DNA of 64,000 nt from Streptomyces exfoliatus. GTDB lineage: Bacteria > Actinomycetota > Actinomycetes > Streptomycetales > Streptomycetaceae. Of the stretch, positions 1 to 9,243 are shown one piece after another (within the stretch, counting starts at the first letter, position 1; each line of letters begins with the position of its first letter). Under the pieces are notes generated by a model. It was not told the DNA's origin. It did no database searches and was given only the letters and a program-made list of their open reading frames with translations. Made by a program: the position numbers and the translations under genes. The stretch spans positions 124,001-188,000 of the forward strand of contig NZ_JNZP01000029.1 in NCBI RefSeq assembly GCF_000725545.1, read 5' to 3'.

Positions 1-759
1 CCAGTTGGTGAGGTTCTTCCAGATGGTGCGGTCGAGGTCGAGGTTGCGGAAGACGCGCTTGGGCGGGACCGAGCGGTCGAGGTCCCCGACGGTGGCCTTC
101 TCCACCTGGGTGCGGAGCACCTGGGCGACCTCTTCGACGTACCGGCGGATCAGGGACTTGGCGTTGGCCAGCGCGACGCCGGACAGGTTGCCCTTGTCGC
201 GGAGGAGTTGTTCGATCAGCGACATGCTGGGCGTGAGCCGGGCCGCGAGTTCGGGGTCGGCCAGCACCTCGCGCAGGCGCATGCGACTGACGAGGTCGGC
301 CTCGACCGCGCCGAGTTCGGGTCCGAGGCCGCCGGCGAGCGCGCCGGCCCCCTGTCCGCCGCGCAGTCCGCCGGGCGGGCAGCCGAGCGCCCGCTCCAGC
401 CACCCGGCGTCCGACTGCCAGCGGGCCAGCTGCCCGGCGGACACCGCTCCCGATCCGGTGGCGAAGACGTTGAGCAGCAGCTTCGACGCGAGCGCCGCGC
501 GCCGCACCTCCGCCGCCCGGTCGCGCGCGCCGTCCGGCTCGGGCTCCGGCATCATGAGCCCGTCGAACTCGCCGGCCAGTTCCGGATGGCGCTGTACGAC
601 GGATTCGACGGAGGCGCCCGGGTCGAGGAGCGCCGGCGGCAGGCCGATGTCCTCGACGACGGCGAGGCTCGCCGATTCCAGGGCGGCCTGCTCCTGGGGG
701 TCGAAGAGGCGGGCGAGGAGTCGCCAGTAGAGGACCTGGCGGCGGTTGTCGTCGCTCAT
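1..759 (-). CDS. YehP-type VWA-domain protein, N-terminal part (runs off window)
   Basis: Reading on the minus strand from ATG at 759 gives MSDDNRRQVLYWRLLARLF... with at least 253 codons before the window edge. The last visible segment, rich in R, L and D and ending in TIWKNLTNW, resembles the stretch just before the VWA (metal-ion-dependent adhesion) domain of YehP-like proteins. The VWA domain itself would lie outside the window, so the call rests on the N-terminal region only. The ATG overlaps the stop of the upstream gene by 4 bp (ATGA), so the two are translationally coupled. In enterobacteria YehP is encoded with a MoxR-type ATPase and a SWIM protein; here a SWIM-like gene is two genes upstream. 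Its cellular role is not established. Confidence 0.6.
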   Translation of the reverse strand, partial: MSDDNRRQVLYWRLLARLFDPQEQAALESASLAVVEDIGLPPALLDPGASVESVVQRHPELAGEFDGLMMPEPEPDGARDRAAEVRRAALASKLLLNVFATGSGAVSAGQLARWQSDAGWLERALGCPPGGLRGGQGAGALAGGLGPELGAVEADLVSRMRLREVLADPELAARLTPSMSLIEQLLRDKGNLSGVALANAKSLIRRYVEEVAQVLRTQVEKATVGDLDRSVPPKRVFRNLDLDRTIWKNLTNW

Positions 760-2150
760 TTCCGCAGCAGCTTTCCGGCTCGCTCGCGCAGGACGGCGAC
801 GGAGTCCGTGGCCGCCTTCTCCGCCCGTGCGCCGAGTTTGTCGGTGGTGCCCCCGGCCCATGCGCCGGCGTGGAGGGCGACGGTCTTCTTCCGGACGGTC
901 GTCTCCACGGCGAGCGGCTGGAGGACGAACTCGCCCGCGTCCCAGCGGAGCAGGCCCAGGCAGGCCCCGGACGCGGCGACGGCCTCAGGGGTGAGCGGGC
1001 TCGCGGCGGGGACGCGCTCGGTGTCGACGGTCAGCCGGTGTCCGGCGAGCGTGAAGGTCAGCGGCCCGTCGTCCTCGCGCTCCGCCGTGTACCCCTCGAC
1101 GAGGACGGGGACGGCGATGCCGGCGGGGTGACGGTCCAGCGGGGCGGTCACCGGGTCGGCGGCGGTGGACAGGATCACCCGGGCGGTGGCGAAGGGGTCG
1201 GCGGACTCCCCGGTGCGGGCCCGCTCGTCGTCCCACACGAGGTCGCCCTCGGCGGTGACGGGCATGGCGTCGAGCTCCACGGCGCGCCCCTCCCCCGCCG
1301 CGCCGAGCAGCGACATCCGCGGCCGGAGGAGCTGCCACAGGCCGGCACCGACGACGGTGTCGGGCTTGGGCGCGGACACCGCCGCCCGGACCAGTCGCGG
1401 CGCCGAGCCGTCGGAGGGCTCCAAGACGGCGTGGACCTGGGCCTGCACGGCGGTCGCGTGCTCCTGTACGTCCACGCCCAGCGGCAACAGGCGGCCGGTC
1501 ACCGTGTCCGCGGCGGGGGTCCGAGCGGCTCCGGGCAGGGTCAGGAGCAGGGCGCGCGTCCACAGGTCGGCCCAGCGGCGCACCGGGACGCGTTCCAGGG
1601 TGGCCCCCGGGCAGGAGGCGGCGAGTTCGGCGGCGAAGCCGTCGAGCAGGGTCGCCTGGCGGCGCAGTCGGGGGTCCGGCAGCATCGCGGAGACGACGGG
1701 TCCCGCGCCGGAGACCAGTTCGTGGTCGATGCCCTGCCAGCCGGCGCGGGCGAGGTCGCACAGCCAGGCGCGGGCGGCGGCGAGCACGTTCGCCCCGGGG
1801 GTGTCCGCCGGGGTGTCCCGGGTGCTCCGCTCGGCGCGCGGCCGGCCGGTGGCGTCCGCGACGCGGTCCGTGAGCGCGTCGTGCACGGAGCCCATGAGGG
1901 CGGTGCGGGCGGCGGCGAGCGCGACGAGGTGGTCCTCGCCCGCGGCGCCCGCCGCGGCCTTGTCGGCCGCCTCGGCGACCAGCGAGGCCAGCGGGGTGCC
2001 GGCGACGGAGTGCGCGAGCGCCGCGAGGCCGGCGGCCTGGGCGGGCTGTGGCCGGAGCAGTCCGGCGACGAGCACGCGGTCGAAGGCGTCGACGGCGGCC
2101 AGCGCCTCGTCGAGTCCGTCCACGGGGTCGGTGAGCAGGTCCGTGCGCAT
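756..2150 (-). CDS. Conserved protein of the VWA/SWIM operon, function unknown
   Basis: A 464-residue protein starting MRTDLLTDPVDG and ending RERAGKLLRK. I do not recognise a named domain. The first half is alanine- and leucine-rich and probably helical; the second half has alternating beta-type segments. There is no signal peptide or membrane segment. Its start codon overlaps the stop of the upstream SWIM-like gene (TGATG) and its stop overlaps the start of the VWA gene (ATGA). The three genes therefore form a tightly coupled operon, and the product is probably a partner of the VWA protein. A much longer frame extends upstream, but it runs antisense through other genes and is rejected in favour of the coupled ATG. 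Confidence 0.75.
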   Translation of the reverse strand: MRTDLLTDPVDGLDEALAAVDAFDRVLVAGLLRPQPAQAAGLAALAHSVAGTPLASLVAEAADKAAAGAAGEDHLVALAAARTALMGSVHDALTDRVADATGRPRAERSTRDTPADTPGANVLAAARAWLCDLARAGWQGIDHELVSGAGPVVSAMLPDPRLRRQATLLDGFAAELAASCPGATLERVPVRRWADLWTRALLLTLPGAARTPAADTVTGRLLPLGVDVQEHATAVQAQVHAVLEPSDGSAPRLVRAAVSAPKPDTVVGAGLWQLLRPRMSLLGAAGEGRAVELDAMPVTAEGDLVWDDERARTGESADPFATARVILSTAADPVTAPLDRHPAGIAVPVLVEGYTAEREDDGPLTFTLAGHRLTVDTERVPAASPLTPEAVAASGACLGLLRWDAGEFVLQPLAVETTVRKKTVALHAGAWAGGTTDKLGARAEKAATDSVAVLRERAGKLLRK

Positions 2151-2671
2151 CAGGCGGCCGTCCTCGTCGCGGGGAACCACTGCATCTCGGGCAACGGAGC
2201 GGTGGTCGGCTCCAGTTCGAGGTAGGCGAGGTGCCGGAGGAACCTGCTGAACACCGGGGCGGCGGCCGAGGTGTCGCCCTGCGCGGGGCGCGTGCCGGTC
2301 ATGACCGAGACGAGTGCCTCGGCGTCGGGCTCGCCGCCCGGTGTCTCGGCCTTGAGGTACCGGGCGACGCGCTCGGCCCCGTACTGCAGGACCGCCTCGC
2401 CGACGAGGGCGCGGATGTGGTTGCAGAAGGTGCCGCGCGCGCCGCCGCAGGGGCGGTTGTTGTTGGTGCTGCACGCGAACGCGTACGTTCCCGCGGCGAT
2501 CGAGGACACGTACACGCGCCCTATGTCGGACCCGCTGGACACGACGCCCTGCAGCCGTCCGTCGGCCAGTTCCACGAACGGCACCTTGGCGAGTTTCCGC
2601 GGTCGCGCGGGCGGTACCACCCGCGCCGTACTCGACCTCTCCCAGACCGGCAACGTACCTCTCCCATGCAC
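2150..2671 (-). CDS. Small SWIM-like zinc-finger protein
   Basis: A 173-residue protein, MHGRGTLPVWERSSTAR... In the middle (about residues 68-90) it has CSTNNNRPCGG followed by FCNHI, a Cys/Cys/Cys-His arrangement resembling a SWIM zinc finger (CxC...CxH) with an altered first pair. SWIM domains are predicted to bind DNA or protein and are found beside VWA and MoxR proteins in YehLMPQ-type systems. It is the first gene of the three-gene minus-strand operon and overlaps the next gene by one base. The first Cys pair is spaced C-x7-C rather than C-x-C, so metal binding is inferred, not certain. Confidence 0.6.
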   Translation of the reverse strand: MHGRGTLPVWERSSTARVVPPARPRKLAKVPFVELADGRLQGVVSSGSDIGRVYVSSIAAGTYAFACSTNNNRPCGGARGTFCNHIRALVGEAVLQYGAERVARYLKAETPGGEPDAEALVSVMTGTRPAQGDTSAAAPVFSRFLRHLAYLELEPTTAPLPEMQWFPATRTAA

Positions 2672-2800
2672 GTCGAAGGGGTTGTTCTCGCCGTCGCGGC
2701 GGAACGGGAACGAACTTATCCCCGCCCACTGACAACGGATCGGAACAGCCCTTCGGACCGGGGGGAGCGCCGCGTACGGTCATCGCCTCCCGGAGGGGGG

Positions 2801-4270
2801 TCAGAGGTGCGGGACCGAGTTCGCGCCGATGGCCCTGGCGTACCAGCGGGCGCTGGCCTTCGGGGTGCGCAGCTGCGTGGCGTAGTCGACGTGGACGGCG
2901 CCGAAGCGCTTGTCGTAGCCGTAGGCCCACTCGAAGTTGTCGAGGAGTGACCAGAGGAAGTATCCGCGGACGTCGGCGCCGTCGGCGACGGCCTGGTGGA
3001 CGGCGGCGAGGTGCCGGTGGAGGTAGTCGATGCGGTCGTGGTCGCGGACCTGGCCGTCGGCCGTGGGGGCGTCGGGGAAGGCGGCGCCGTTCTCGGTGAT
3101 CGCCAGGGGGAGGCCGGGGTGGGAGCGGGAGACGGCCATGAGGAGGTCGTACAGGCCGGTGGGGTCGATGGTCCAGCCCATGTCGGTGGTGTCGCCGGGC
3201 GGGGCGTGGAAGTTGACGTCCGCGGAGCCGGGCCACGGGGAGTGGTCGCTCTCGCCGTGGGCGTGACTGGCGGCGGCCGCTCCTGGGGTGGGCGCGGAGA
3301 CGACGGCCGGGGTGTAGTAGTTGATGCCGAGGAGGTCGATGGGGACGCCGATGGCCGCCTCGTCCCCCGGCCTGATCAGGGTGTTCCAGTCGACGACGTG
3401 CTCGGTGTCGGCGAGGAGGTCGGCGGGGTATCCGCCGGAGAGCATCGGGCCGGTGAAGATCCGGTTGCCGACGGCGTCGATGCGGCGGGCCGCGTCGAGG
3501 TCGGCGGGGTCGGCGGTGAGCGGGCGGACCTGGTGCAGGTTGAGGGAGACCGCGACCTGGGCATGGGCGGGCAGGGTCGCGCGCAGGGCGGCGGTGGCGC
3601 GGCCGTGGGCGAGGTTGAGGTGGTGGGCGGCGCGCAGGGCGAGGGCGGGGTCGGTGCGGCCCGGGGCGTGGACGCCGGATCCGTAGCCGAGGAAGGCCGA
3701 GCACCAGGGTTCGTTGAGGGTGGTCCACAGCGCGACCCGGTCGCCGAGGGCGTCGGCGGCCAGGGCGGCGTACTCGCCGAAGCGTTCGGCGGTCTCGCGC
3801 TCGGTCCAGCCGCCGCCGGAGCCGTTCGGGTGACCGGTCTCCAGCTCCTGGGGAAGGTCCCAGTGGTACAGCGTGGCGACGGGCTGGATGCCCGCGTCGA
3901 GGAGTTCGTCGACGAGCCGGCGGTAGAAGTCGAGTCCGGCGGGGTTGGCGGGGCCGCGGCCGCCGGGCTGGACGCGCGGCCAGGACAGGGAGAAGCGGTA
4001 GGCCTGGAGGCCGAGGTGGGACATCAGGGTGACGTCGGTGCGGTAGCGGTGGTAGTGGTCGCAGGCGATGTCACCGGTGTCGCCGTTCGCGACCTTGCCG
4101 GGGGTGTGCGAGAAGGTGTCCCAGATGGAGGGCGTGCGGCCGTCCTCGGCGACGGCGCCCTCGATCTGGTAGGCGGCGGTGGCCGCGCCCCACAGGAAGC
4201 CCGGCGGGAAGTGCAGCCGGTCGAGGGCGGCGGAGGCGAAGGCAGGGGCGGTGGCGGGGGTTGCGGGCAT
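2801..4270 (-). CDS. bglC: GH1 beta-glucosidase (cellobiose/cello-oligosaccharide hydrolase)
   Basis: A 489-residue cytoplasmic GH1 enzyme with no signal peptide. It hydrolyses imported cellobiose and cellotriose to glucose. The acid/base Glu is E187 in TLNEPW and the nucleophile is E393 in ITENG; the N-terminal [14 protein letters not shown] segment is typical of GH1. ATG at 4270 is preceded by GAAGGAG. It lies 59 bp after cebG as the last gene of the cebEFG-bglC operon, the order known from Streptomyces griseus and S. scabies, so the symbol is given from gene order and family. Expression should follow CebR control of cebE. Confidence 0.93.
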   Translation of the reverse strand: MPATPATAPAFASAALDRLHFPPGFLWGAATAAYQIEGAVAEDGRTPSIWDTFSHTPGKVANGDTGDIACDHYHRYRTDVTLMSHLGLQAYRFSLSWPRVQPGGRGPANPAGLDFYRRLVDELLDAGIQPVATLYHWDLPQELETGHPNGSGGGWTERETAERFGEYAALAADALGDRVALWTTLNEPWCSAFLGYGSGVHAPGRTDPALALRAAHHLNLAHGRATAALRATLPAHAQVAVSLNLHQVRPLTADPADLDAARRIDAVGNRIFTGPMLSGGYPADLLADTEHVVDWNTLIRPGDEAAIGVPIDLLGINYYTPAVVSAPTPGAAAASHAHGESDHSPWPGSADVNFHAPPGDTTDMGWTIDPTGLYDLLMAVSRSHPGLPLAITENGAAFPDAPTADGQVRDHDRIDYLHRHLAAVHQAVADGADVRGYFLWSLLDNFEWAYGYDKRFGAVHVDYATQLRTPKASARWYARAIGANSVPHL

Positions 4271-4329
4271 GGCGGAGTACTCCTTCGGCGGAGGGTGTGG
4301 GACGAGGAGGGTGAGGAAGGCGGAGAGGG

Positions 4330-5238
4330 TCAGCCCTTGACGGCGCCCTGGGTGATGCCGCCGACGACGTGCCGCCCGAAGAGGGCGAAGACGAGCAGGA
4401 GCGGCAGGGTGCCCATGAGCGCTCCGGCGGTGATGACGGACCAGTCGGTGGACCAGCCGGTGCCGAGGCCGGCGAGGGCGACCTGGACGGTGGGGTTGGT
4501 GGAGCCGTTCATGACGATGATCGGCCAGAGGAAGTCGTTCCAGGACTGGACGAAGGTCAGCATGCCCAGGACCGCCATCGCCGGCCGGGCGATGGGGAAC
4601 ACGACGTGCCAGATGACGCGCAGGGAGTTGGCGCCGTCGACGCGGGCGGCTTCCAGGAGTTCGGTGGGCAGCGCCTGGGAGAGGAACTGGCGCATGAAGA
4701 AGACGCCGAAGGCGGTGACGAGGACGGGCAGGATCAGCGCTCCGAGGTGATTGCTCAGCCCCAGGTTCTTGGTCAGGATGAACAGGGGGACGACGCTGAG
4801 CTGCGCGGGCACGGCGAGGGTGGAGAGCACCAGTCCGAGCAGGACCTTCATGCCGCGGAAGCGGAGTTTGGCGAAGGCGAAGCCGGCGAGGACGGAGAAG
4901 GTCACCGTGCTGACGGTGACGGCCCCGGCGACGAGCGTGGAGTTGAGCAGGGCGACGCCCATGCCGCGCCCGCCGGCGTTGTGCCACACGTAGGTGAGGT
5001 TCTTGAACAGGTTGCCGCCGGGCAGCATCGGCGGTGGGCTGGAGACGACCGCGTGGCTGTCGGTGGAGGCCGCGACCAGCGTCCAGTACAGCGGGAACAG
5101 CGACGCCAGGGCCGCGAGTCCGAGGACGATGTGGGCGAGCGGTCCGGCCCGGTGCTGGCCGCCGGCCCGGCCGGCGCGGGCGGAGGGTCGTCCCGCCGTG
5201 CGGTGACGGCTGTGGGGGACGGGTGTGGTGGTGGTCAT
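4330..5238 (-). CDS. cebG: Cellobiose/cellotriose ABC transporter permease
   Basis: A 302-residue MalG-type permease with six predicted membrane helices. The EAA loop is visible as [20 protein letters not shown] around residues 185-205. It forms the membrane channel with CebF. The N-terminus is a long, Arg-rich cytoplasmic tail before the first helix. No ATPase gene is present in the operon; in Streptomyces sugar importers the shared MsiK ATPase usually fills this role, which is inferred here. It starts 13 bp after the stop of cebF and is followed by bglC. Confidence 0.92.
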   Translation of the reverse strand: MTTTTPVPHSRHRTAGRPSARAGRAGGQHRAGPLAHIVLGLAALASLFPLYWTLVAASTDSHAVVSSPPPMLPGGNLFKNLTYVWHNAGGRGMGVALLNSTLVAGAVTVSTVTFSVLAGFAFAKLRFRGMKVLLGLVLSTLAVPAQLSVVPLFILTKNLGLSNHLGALILPVLVTAFGVFFMRQFLSQALPTELLEAARVDGANSLRVIWHVVFPIARPAMAVLGMLTFVQSWNDFLWPIIVMNGSTNPTVQVALAGLGTGWSTDWSVITAGALMGTLPLLLVFALFGRHVVGGITQGAVKG

Positions 5239-5251
5239 GTCGTACTCCGGG

Positions 5252-6256
5252 TCACTGGGAGGCGCGCAGGCGGCGGGTGAGCAGCGCGTTGACGAGCCCG
5301 ATGAGCAGCAGCAGGCCGAACATGGTCCAGGCGACCGCGCTGGCGCGCCCGAGCATGCTGGAGTGGAATCCCTGGTCGTACATGAGGATGCCGAGGGTCT
5401 CGTACTGGTGGTCGGTGCCGCCCTGGTGACCGCTCTGGCCGCCGAACAGGTAGGGCTCGCCGAAGAGCTGGGTGGCGCCGATGGTCGAGACGATCACCGT
5501 GAACAGGATCGTGGGACGCAGGGCGGGGATCGTGACGTGCAGGAACTGCTGCCAGCGGTTGGCGCCGTCCAGGGCCGCGGCCTCGTACAGTTCGCGCGGA
5601 ACGGCCTGCATGGCCGCGAGGAAGATCAGGGCGTTGTAGCCGGTCCAGCGCCAGGTGACGATCACGGAGATCGCGAACTGCGAGCTCCAGCGGCCGGCCT
5701 CCCAGTGCAGGGGTCCCGCGCCGAACAGTCCGAGGACCCAGTTGGCCATGCCGCCCTCGGGGCTGAAGATCAGGGCGAAGACGAGGGTGGCTGCGGCGAC
5801 GGACGTGGCGTACGGGGCGAGGAGCGCCGTGCGCAGGAATCCGCGGGCGCGGAGCCGGTAGTTGAGCAGGTGGGCGAGGCCGAGGGCGATGAGGAGCTGG
5901 GGGACGGTGGACAGCACGCCCAGGGTGAAGGTGTTGAGCAGGGCGTTCCAGAAGTAGTGGCTGACCTGGCCGGTGAACAGGTCCTCGTAGTTCCGCAGGC
6001 CGACCCATTCGGCGCGGTCGACGTTGTAGAGGCTCACCCGGTGGAAGGAGAGCCAGCCGGTGTAGAGCAGCGGGAAGAGGCCGAAGGCGGCGAAGACGAG
6101 GAAGAAGGGCGCGACGAGGGCGTACGGCGTGCCCTTGGTGTCCCAGCGGTGCAGGCGGCTGCGCCAGGCCGACGGTCCGGTGGGGCGGGCGGGGGGCGGC
6201 TGGGTGTCCGGCCGCTCTGCGGAGCCGTTGCGGCTGGGTGCGGTCGTGGAGGCCAC
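5252..6256 (-). CDS. cebF: Cellobiose/cellotriose ABC transporter permease
   Basis: A 334-residue MalF-type permease. I chose GTG at 6256 because GAAGGA lies about nine bases upstream and the residues before it (Arg/His-rich) look like shadow sequence. The EAA motif is visible in ELYEAAALDGANRWQQF. Six transmembrane helices follow a Pro-rich cytoplasmic N-terminus. It pairs with CebG, receives cello-oligosaccharides from the lipoprotein CebE, and is energised by an ATPase encoded elsewhere. A strong hairpin between cebE and this gene probably sets a higher level of the binding protein than of the permeases. Confidence 0.92.
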   Translation of the reverse strand: MASTTAPSRNGSAERPDTQPPPARPTGPSAWRSRLHRWDTKGTPYALVAPFFLVFAAFGLFPLLYTGWLSFHRVSLYNVDRAEWVGLRNYEDLFTGQVSHYFWNALLNTFTLGVLSTVPQLLIALGLAHLLNYRLRARGFLRTALLAPYATSVAAATLVFALIFSPEGGMANWVLGLFGAGPLHWEAGRWSSQFAISVIVTWRWTGYNALIFLAAMQAVPRELYEAAALDGANRWQQFLHVTIPALRPTILFTVIVSTIGATQLFGEPYLFGGQSGHQGGTDHQYETLGILMYDQGFHSSMLGRASAVAWTMFGLLLLIGLVNALLTRRLRASQ

Positions 6257-6301
6257 GGGCGGGTTCCTTCGGTGGTGACGGCGGTCGCGCCGGTACGGGG
6301 A

Positions 6302-6336
6302 AGGGGCGGCCGGCTCCCCTGTGACCGGCCGCCCCT
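6302..6336 (-). terminator. Intercistronic hairpin between cebE and cebF
   Basis: Perfect 12-bp inverted repeat AGGGGCGGCCGG / CCGGCCGCCCCT with an 11-nt loop, in the 117-bp gap after cebE. There is no T tract, so it is more likely an mRNA stabiliser or partial attenuator than a full terminator, as is common behind binding-protein genes in importer operons. Confidence 0.6.
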
Positions 6337-6373
6337 CCCCCGCCACGGCGGCCCGGGGAGAGGCGGGGAAGGT

Positions 6374-7681
6374 TTACTGGATGGTGCTGTCGATCTGGCG
6401 GACGGTGGCGTTCCAGGCCTCTTCGGGGGTCTTGCCGTTCTGCTCCATCAGCAGGACGCCGGTGCTGAAGGCGCCGGTCAGGTCGCCCGCGCGCGGGCCG
6501 GTCTCGGCGGGCTTGATGGACTTGGCGGCGGTGGAGAAGATCAGGCCGGTGGCGGCGTCGGGGCCGATGTAGGCGTTCTTGTAGCCGACGACGCCGGGCA
6601 GGTCGTAGGCGGCCTGGTTGGCGGGGATGTTGCCGACCTTCTGGAAGACCTTCGCCTGCTGCTCGGGCGCGGTCAGCCAGGCCACGAGCTTCTTGGCCTC
6701 GTCGACGTGCTTGCCGGAGGCGGGCACGGCGAGGAAGGAGCCGCCCCAGTTGCCGGCGGCCGGGGGCTGGGCGATGTTCCACTTGCCCTTGTTGCCGGGG
6801 CCGGAGAACTGCTGGACGTTGGCCTGCTGCCAGGAGGGGCAGACGGTGGTGGCGAAGGTGGACTTGGAGAAGGCGGTCTGCCAGGGGGTGTCGAACATCT
6901 TCAGGCCCTGGCTGGTCTTGCCCTGGACGGCCTTGACGGCGAGGTCCCAGGCGGTCCTGACGCTCGCCGAGTCCTTGTAGGCGAGCTTGCCGTCCTTGTA
7001 GTACTGGACGGGGCTGCTGGAGACCACGGCGTTGAAGAGGCCGCTGGCGCTGTCCATGAAGGCGGTGCCCTTGGGGGCCTTGGCCTGGTACTGCTTGCCC
7101 ACCTCGACGAACTTCGCCCAGTCGCCCGCCCACAGCTTGCCGACCGACTCGGGGTCGGAGGGCAGGCCGGCGGCCTTGAACAGGTCCTGGCGGTAGCAGA
7201 TGGCCATCGGGCCGACGTCGGTGCCGAGGCCGATGGTGCGGCCGTCGGCGGTGGTGGCCTGGTCCCACTTCCAGGGCAGGTAGTCCTTCTTGTCGACGCC
7301 GGGGGCGTCGGACAGGTCGACGAAGGCGTCGGCGAGGTCCTCGGAGGTGGCCAGGGATATCCGGGCGACTTCGAGAGCCTGGACGTCATCGAGGCCGCCG
7401 CCGGAGAGCCGGGTCTGCAGGGCGGTCCAGTAGTTGCCCTCGACGGTCGTCGGGTTCTCCTTGATGGTGATCCCGGGGTTCTGTTTCATGTAGGCGTCGT
7501 ACAGACCGGCTTCCTTGTAGCCGAAGGTCCCGAAGGTGCCGACGGTCAGGGTGATCTTCCCGTCGGCGGAGGCGGAGCCCTCGTCGGAGGAGCAGCCGGT
7601 GAGGGCGAGCGCGAGGGCCGCGACCGCGGAGACGAGTGCGGCGGAGCCGGAGCGGGCGCGCGGCAGGGACAAGCGGGACAT
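6374..7681 (-). CDS. cebE: Cellobiose/cellotriose-binding lipoprotein of ABC transporter
   Basis: A 435-residue family-1 solute-binding protein. ATG at 7681 is chosen because GAGGAG precedes it and MSRLSLPRAR begins a proper lipoprotein signal with lipobox LTGC (Cys30). The mature protein captures cellobiose and cellotriose outside the membrane and passes them to CebFG. It is the first gene of cebEFG-bglC. A palindromic CebR operator lies about 230 bp upstream (7913-7926), and the long leader between them contains an unusual 15-bp repeat array. In S. scabies this system also senses cello-oligosaccharides for virulence; nothing in this window shows that role here. Confidence 0.93.
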   Translation of the reverse strand: MSRLSLPRARSGSAALVSAVAALALALTGCSSDEGSASADGKITLTVGTFGTFGYKEAGLYDAYMKQNPGITIKENPTTVEGNYWTALQTRLSGGGLDDVQALEVARISLATSEDLADAFVDLSDAPGVDKKDYLPWKWDQATTADGRTIGLGTDVGPMAICYRQDLFKAAGLPSDPESVGKLWAGDWAKFVEVGKQYQAKAPKGTAFMDSASGLFNAVVSSSPVQYYKDGKLAYKDSASVRTAWDLAVKAVQGKTSQGLKMFDTPWQTAFSKSTFATTVCPSWQQANVQQFSGPGNKGKWNIAQPPAAGNWGGSFLAVPASGKHVDEAKKLVAWLTAPEQQAKVFQKVGNIPANQAAYDLPGVVGYKNAYIGPDAATGLIFSTAAKSIKPAETGPRAGDLTGAFSTGVLLMEQNGKTPEEAWNATVRQIDSTIQ

Positions 7682-7761
7682 GGCATCTCCTCGATGCGTC
7701 AACGGGGGTGGAGGGGTACGCCGGGCGGGACCTCGCCTCTTGGGCGGTCGGCGTGGGGGTT

Positions 7762-7872
7762 TTCGAGGGCCTTGCGTCGAAGGCCGGTGCGTTCGAAGAC
7801 CGGGGCTTACAGGGCCAGGCCTTCAAGACCGGTCGTTCGAGGACCAGGGCGTTCAAGAACCCGGCCTTCGAA
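7762..7872. repeat. Degenerate 15-bp tandem array in the cebE leader
   Basis: TTCGA/TTCAA-type cores followed by purine-rich AGACC/AGGCC blocks recur with the second T of each core at 7763, 7777, 7793, 7808 (weak), 7823, 7837, 7853 and 7868, that is every 14-16 bp. About eight units lie between the CebR operator and the cebE start codon. Typical units include GTTCGAAGACCGG, CTTCAAGACCGG and GTTCGAGGACC. No ORF with a plausible start and RBS uses it. Function is unknown; it would be transcribed as the cebE 5' leader. Confidence 0.7.
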
Positions 7873-7912
7873 TGTCGTGGCGAGAGCACGCTCTGAGGGT
7901 CGCTTCCCGGAT

Positions 7913-7926
7913 TGGGAGCGCTCCCA
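7913..7926. promoter_or_regulatory. CebR operator upstream of cebE
   Basis: Perfect 14-bp palindrome TGGGAGCGCTCCCA (extended to 16 bp by flanking T/A). It matches the known CebR box and lies between cebR and cebE. Cellobiose or cellotriose releases CebR in characterised Streptomyces. Confidence 0.92.
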
Positions 7927-8028
7927 AAACATGGCATCGAAACCCTGCCGTCCCTCTGACGGCCTGTCAAGGGTGAAGGCCGGGACGGCAGGGGGCACTG
8001 CTCGCGGGCAGGCCCGCAGGGGCGTCTG

Positions 8029-9042
8029 TCAGGCGCTGGCGCGCGTGACCAGACGCGTGGGGAGGATGAGAGGGGTGGGATCCTGCCCGCCGATGAGCGC
8101 GACGAGCATGCGGGCCATCTCCCTTCCGAGAGCCTCTATGGGCTGATGAACCGTGGTCAGCGGCGGATCGGCTATCCGGGCGACGGCCAGGTCGTCGAAG
8201 CCGACCACGGCGACGTCACGGGGGACCGGCCGGCCCGCCTCGCGCAGCGCACGCAGCGCCCCGGCTCCCATGTTGTCGTTGGCGGCGAACACCCCGTCCA
8301 GGTCGGGATGGCGCGCCAGCAACGCCGCCATGGCGGCGGCGCCGGTGGACTCGGTGAAGTCCCCGACCTCCGGCGGGTACGGATCGAGGCCCGCCGCCAG
8401 CATGGCGTCCCGGTAGCCGCGGTACCGTGCCCGACCGACCTCGGTGTCCAGGCGCCCGGCGATCGTGGCCACCCGGGTCCGGCCGGCCGAGATCAGGTGC
8501 TCGGTCGCCTGGCGCGCTCCGCCGACGTTGTCGACGTCCACGTACCAGCGAGGGTCTAAACCGACCGGGCGGCCGCCGAACACGACGGGCATCTCCGCCT
8601 CTTCGGCCATGCGGGACAGCGGGTCGTCCTCGCGCAGCGCCATCAGCATCACACCGTCGGCGCCCTTGGACCGGAGGAGCTGCTCCACTCGCCTGCGGCC
8701 CCGGTCGGAGGCGGCCAGGCAGAGCATGAGGTGCAGATCGGCGTCCTCCAGGGCGGCCGAAGCCCCCACGATCACCTGTGCGAAGAACGGATCCGCGAAG
8801 ATCGACGGATCCTCTCCCGAGACGACCAGGGCGGCAGCCCCGGTCTGACGGGTCGCCAGCGCGCGAGCGGTCGGATTCGGTACGTACCCGAGCCGGTGGA
8901 CGGCCCGTTCGACCGCCTCGCGTTTGGCCCGGCTGACGTGCGGGGCGTTGTTGAGCACACGAGAGGCGACCGATCGCGACACGCCCGCCAGCTCGGCCAC
9001 CTCGTCGAGTGTCGACTGCCGGCGTGGCACACCTTCCGTCAT
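8029..9042 (-). CDS. cebR: LacI-family repressor of cellulose utilisation
   Basis: A 337-residue LacI/GalR regulator. The N-terminal helix-turn-helix (residues about 9-55: STLDEVAELAGVSRSVASRV... LGYVPNPTARAL) is followed by a periplasmic-binding-like effector domain. ATG at 9042 has AGAAGAGGG upstream; the longer frame would run into shadow sequence. It lies directly upstream of cebE on the same strand. A near-perfect operator at 9109-9122 lies about 67 bp ahead of its start, implying autoregulation. Identical boxes in front of cebE, the GH6 gene and the GH9 gene make it the local master switch for cellulases. The effector is expected to be cellobiose or cellotriose. Confidence 0.93.
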   Translation of the reverse strand: MTEGVPRRQSTLDEVAELAGVSRSVASRVLNNAPHVSRAKREAVERAVHRLGYVPNPTARALATRQTGAAALVVSGEDPSIFADPFFAQVIVGASAALEDADLHLMLCLAASDRGRRRVEQLLRSKGADGVMLMALREDDPLSRMAEEAEMPVVFGGRPVGLDPRWYVDVDNVGGARQATEHLISAGRTRVATIAGRLDTEVGRARYRGYRDAMLAAGLDPYPPEVGDFTESTGAAAMAALLARHPDLDGVFAANDNMGAGALRALREAGRPVPRDVAVVGFDDLAVARIADPPLTTVHQPIEALGREMARMLVALIGGQDPTPLILPTRLVTRASA

Positions 9043-9108
9043 GAACTGCCCTCTTCTCTCGTGGCCCGACGGTTGCGCCCCGGGGGTCTCGTGCACCGAC
9101 CGGAAAAC

Positions 9109-9122
9109 TGGGAGCGCTTCCA
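9109..9122. promoter_or_regulatory. CebR operator upstream of cebR (autoregulation)
   Basis: TGGGAGCGCTTCCA, one base off the perfect palindrome, lies 67 bp upstream of the cebR start. It sits in the 376-bp divergent region shared with the GH6 cellulase. Confidence 0.85.
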
Positions 9123-9243
9123 GTTCCAGGACTGTAAACCTTTCGGGCCGCCGTGTGAAGTGCGGGTTACGAGTGGCTACTTGACAGCCTGAGCGGGGCG
9201 TCACACGATACCGGCCACAACCCCAGGCCGATCGAGTGCTTAT

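Noticed and set aside
7636..7896. Pentapeptide-repeat protein encoded by the 15-bp array
   Set aside because: The 15-bp period gives a five-residue pattern in every frame, but there is no RBS or convincing start and residues do not follow the A(D/N)Lxx consensus.
5225..8146. A 973-codon plus-strand frame across cebG, cebF and cebE
   Set aside because: Gly/Glu/Val-rich shadow antisense to well-supported genes with clear motifs; no RBS or family pattern.
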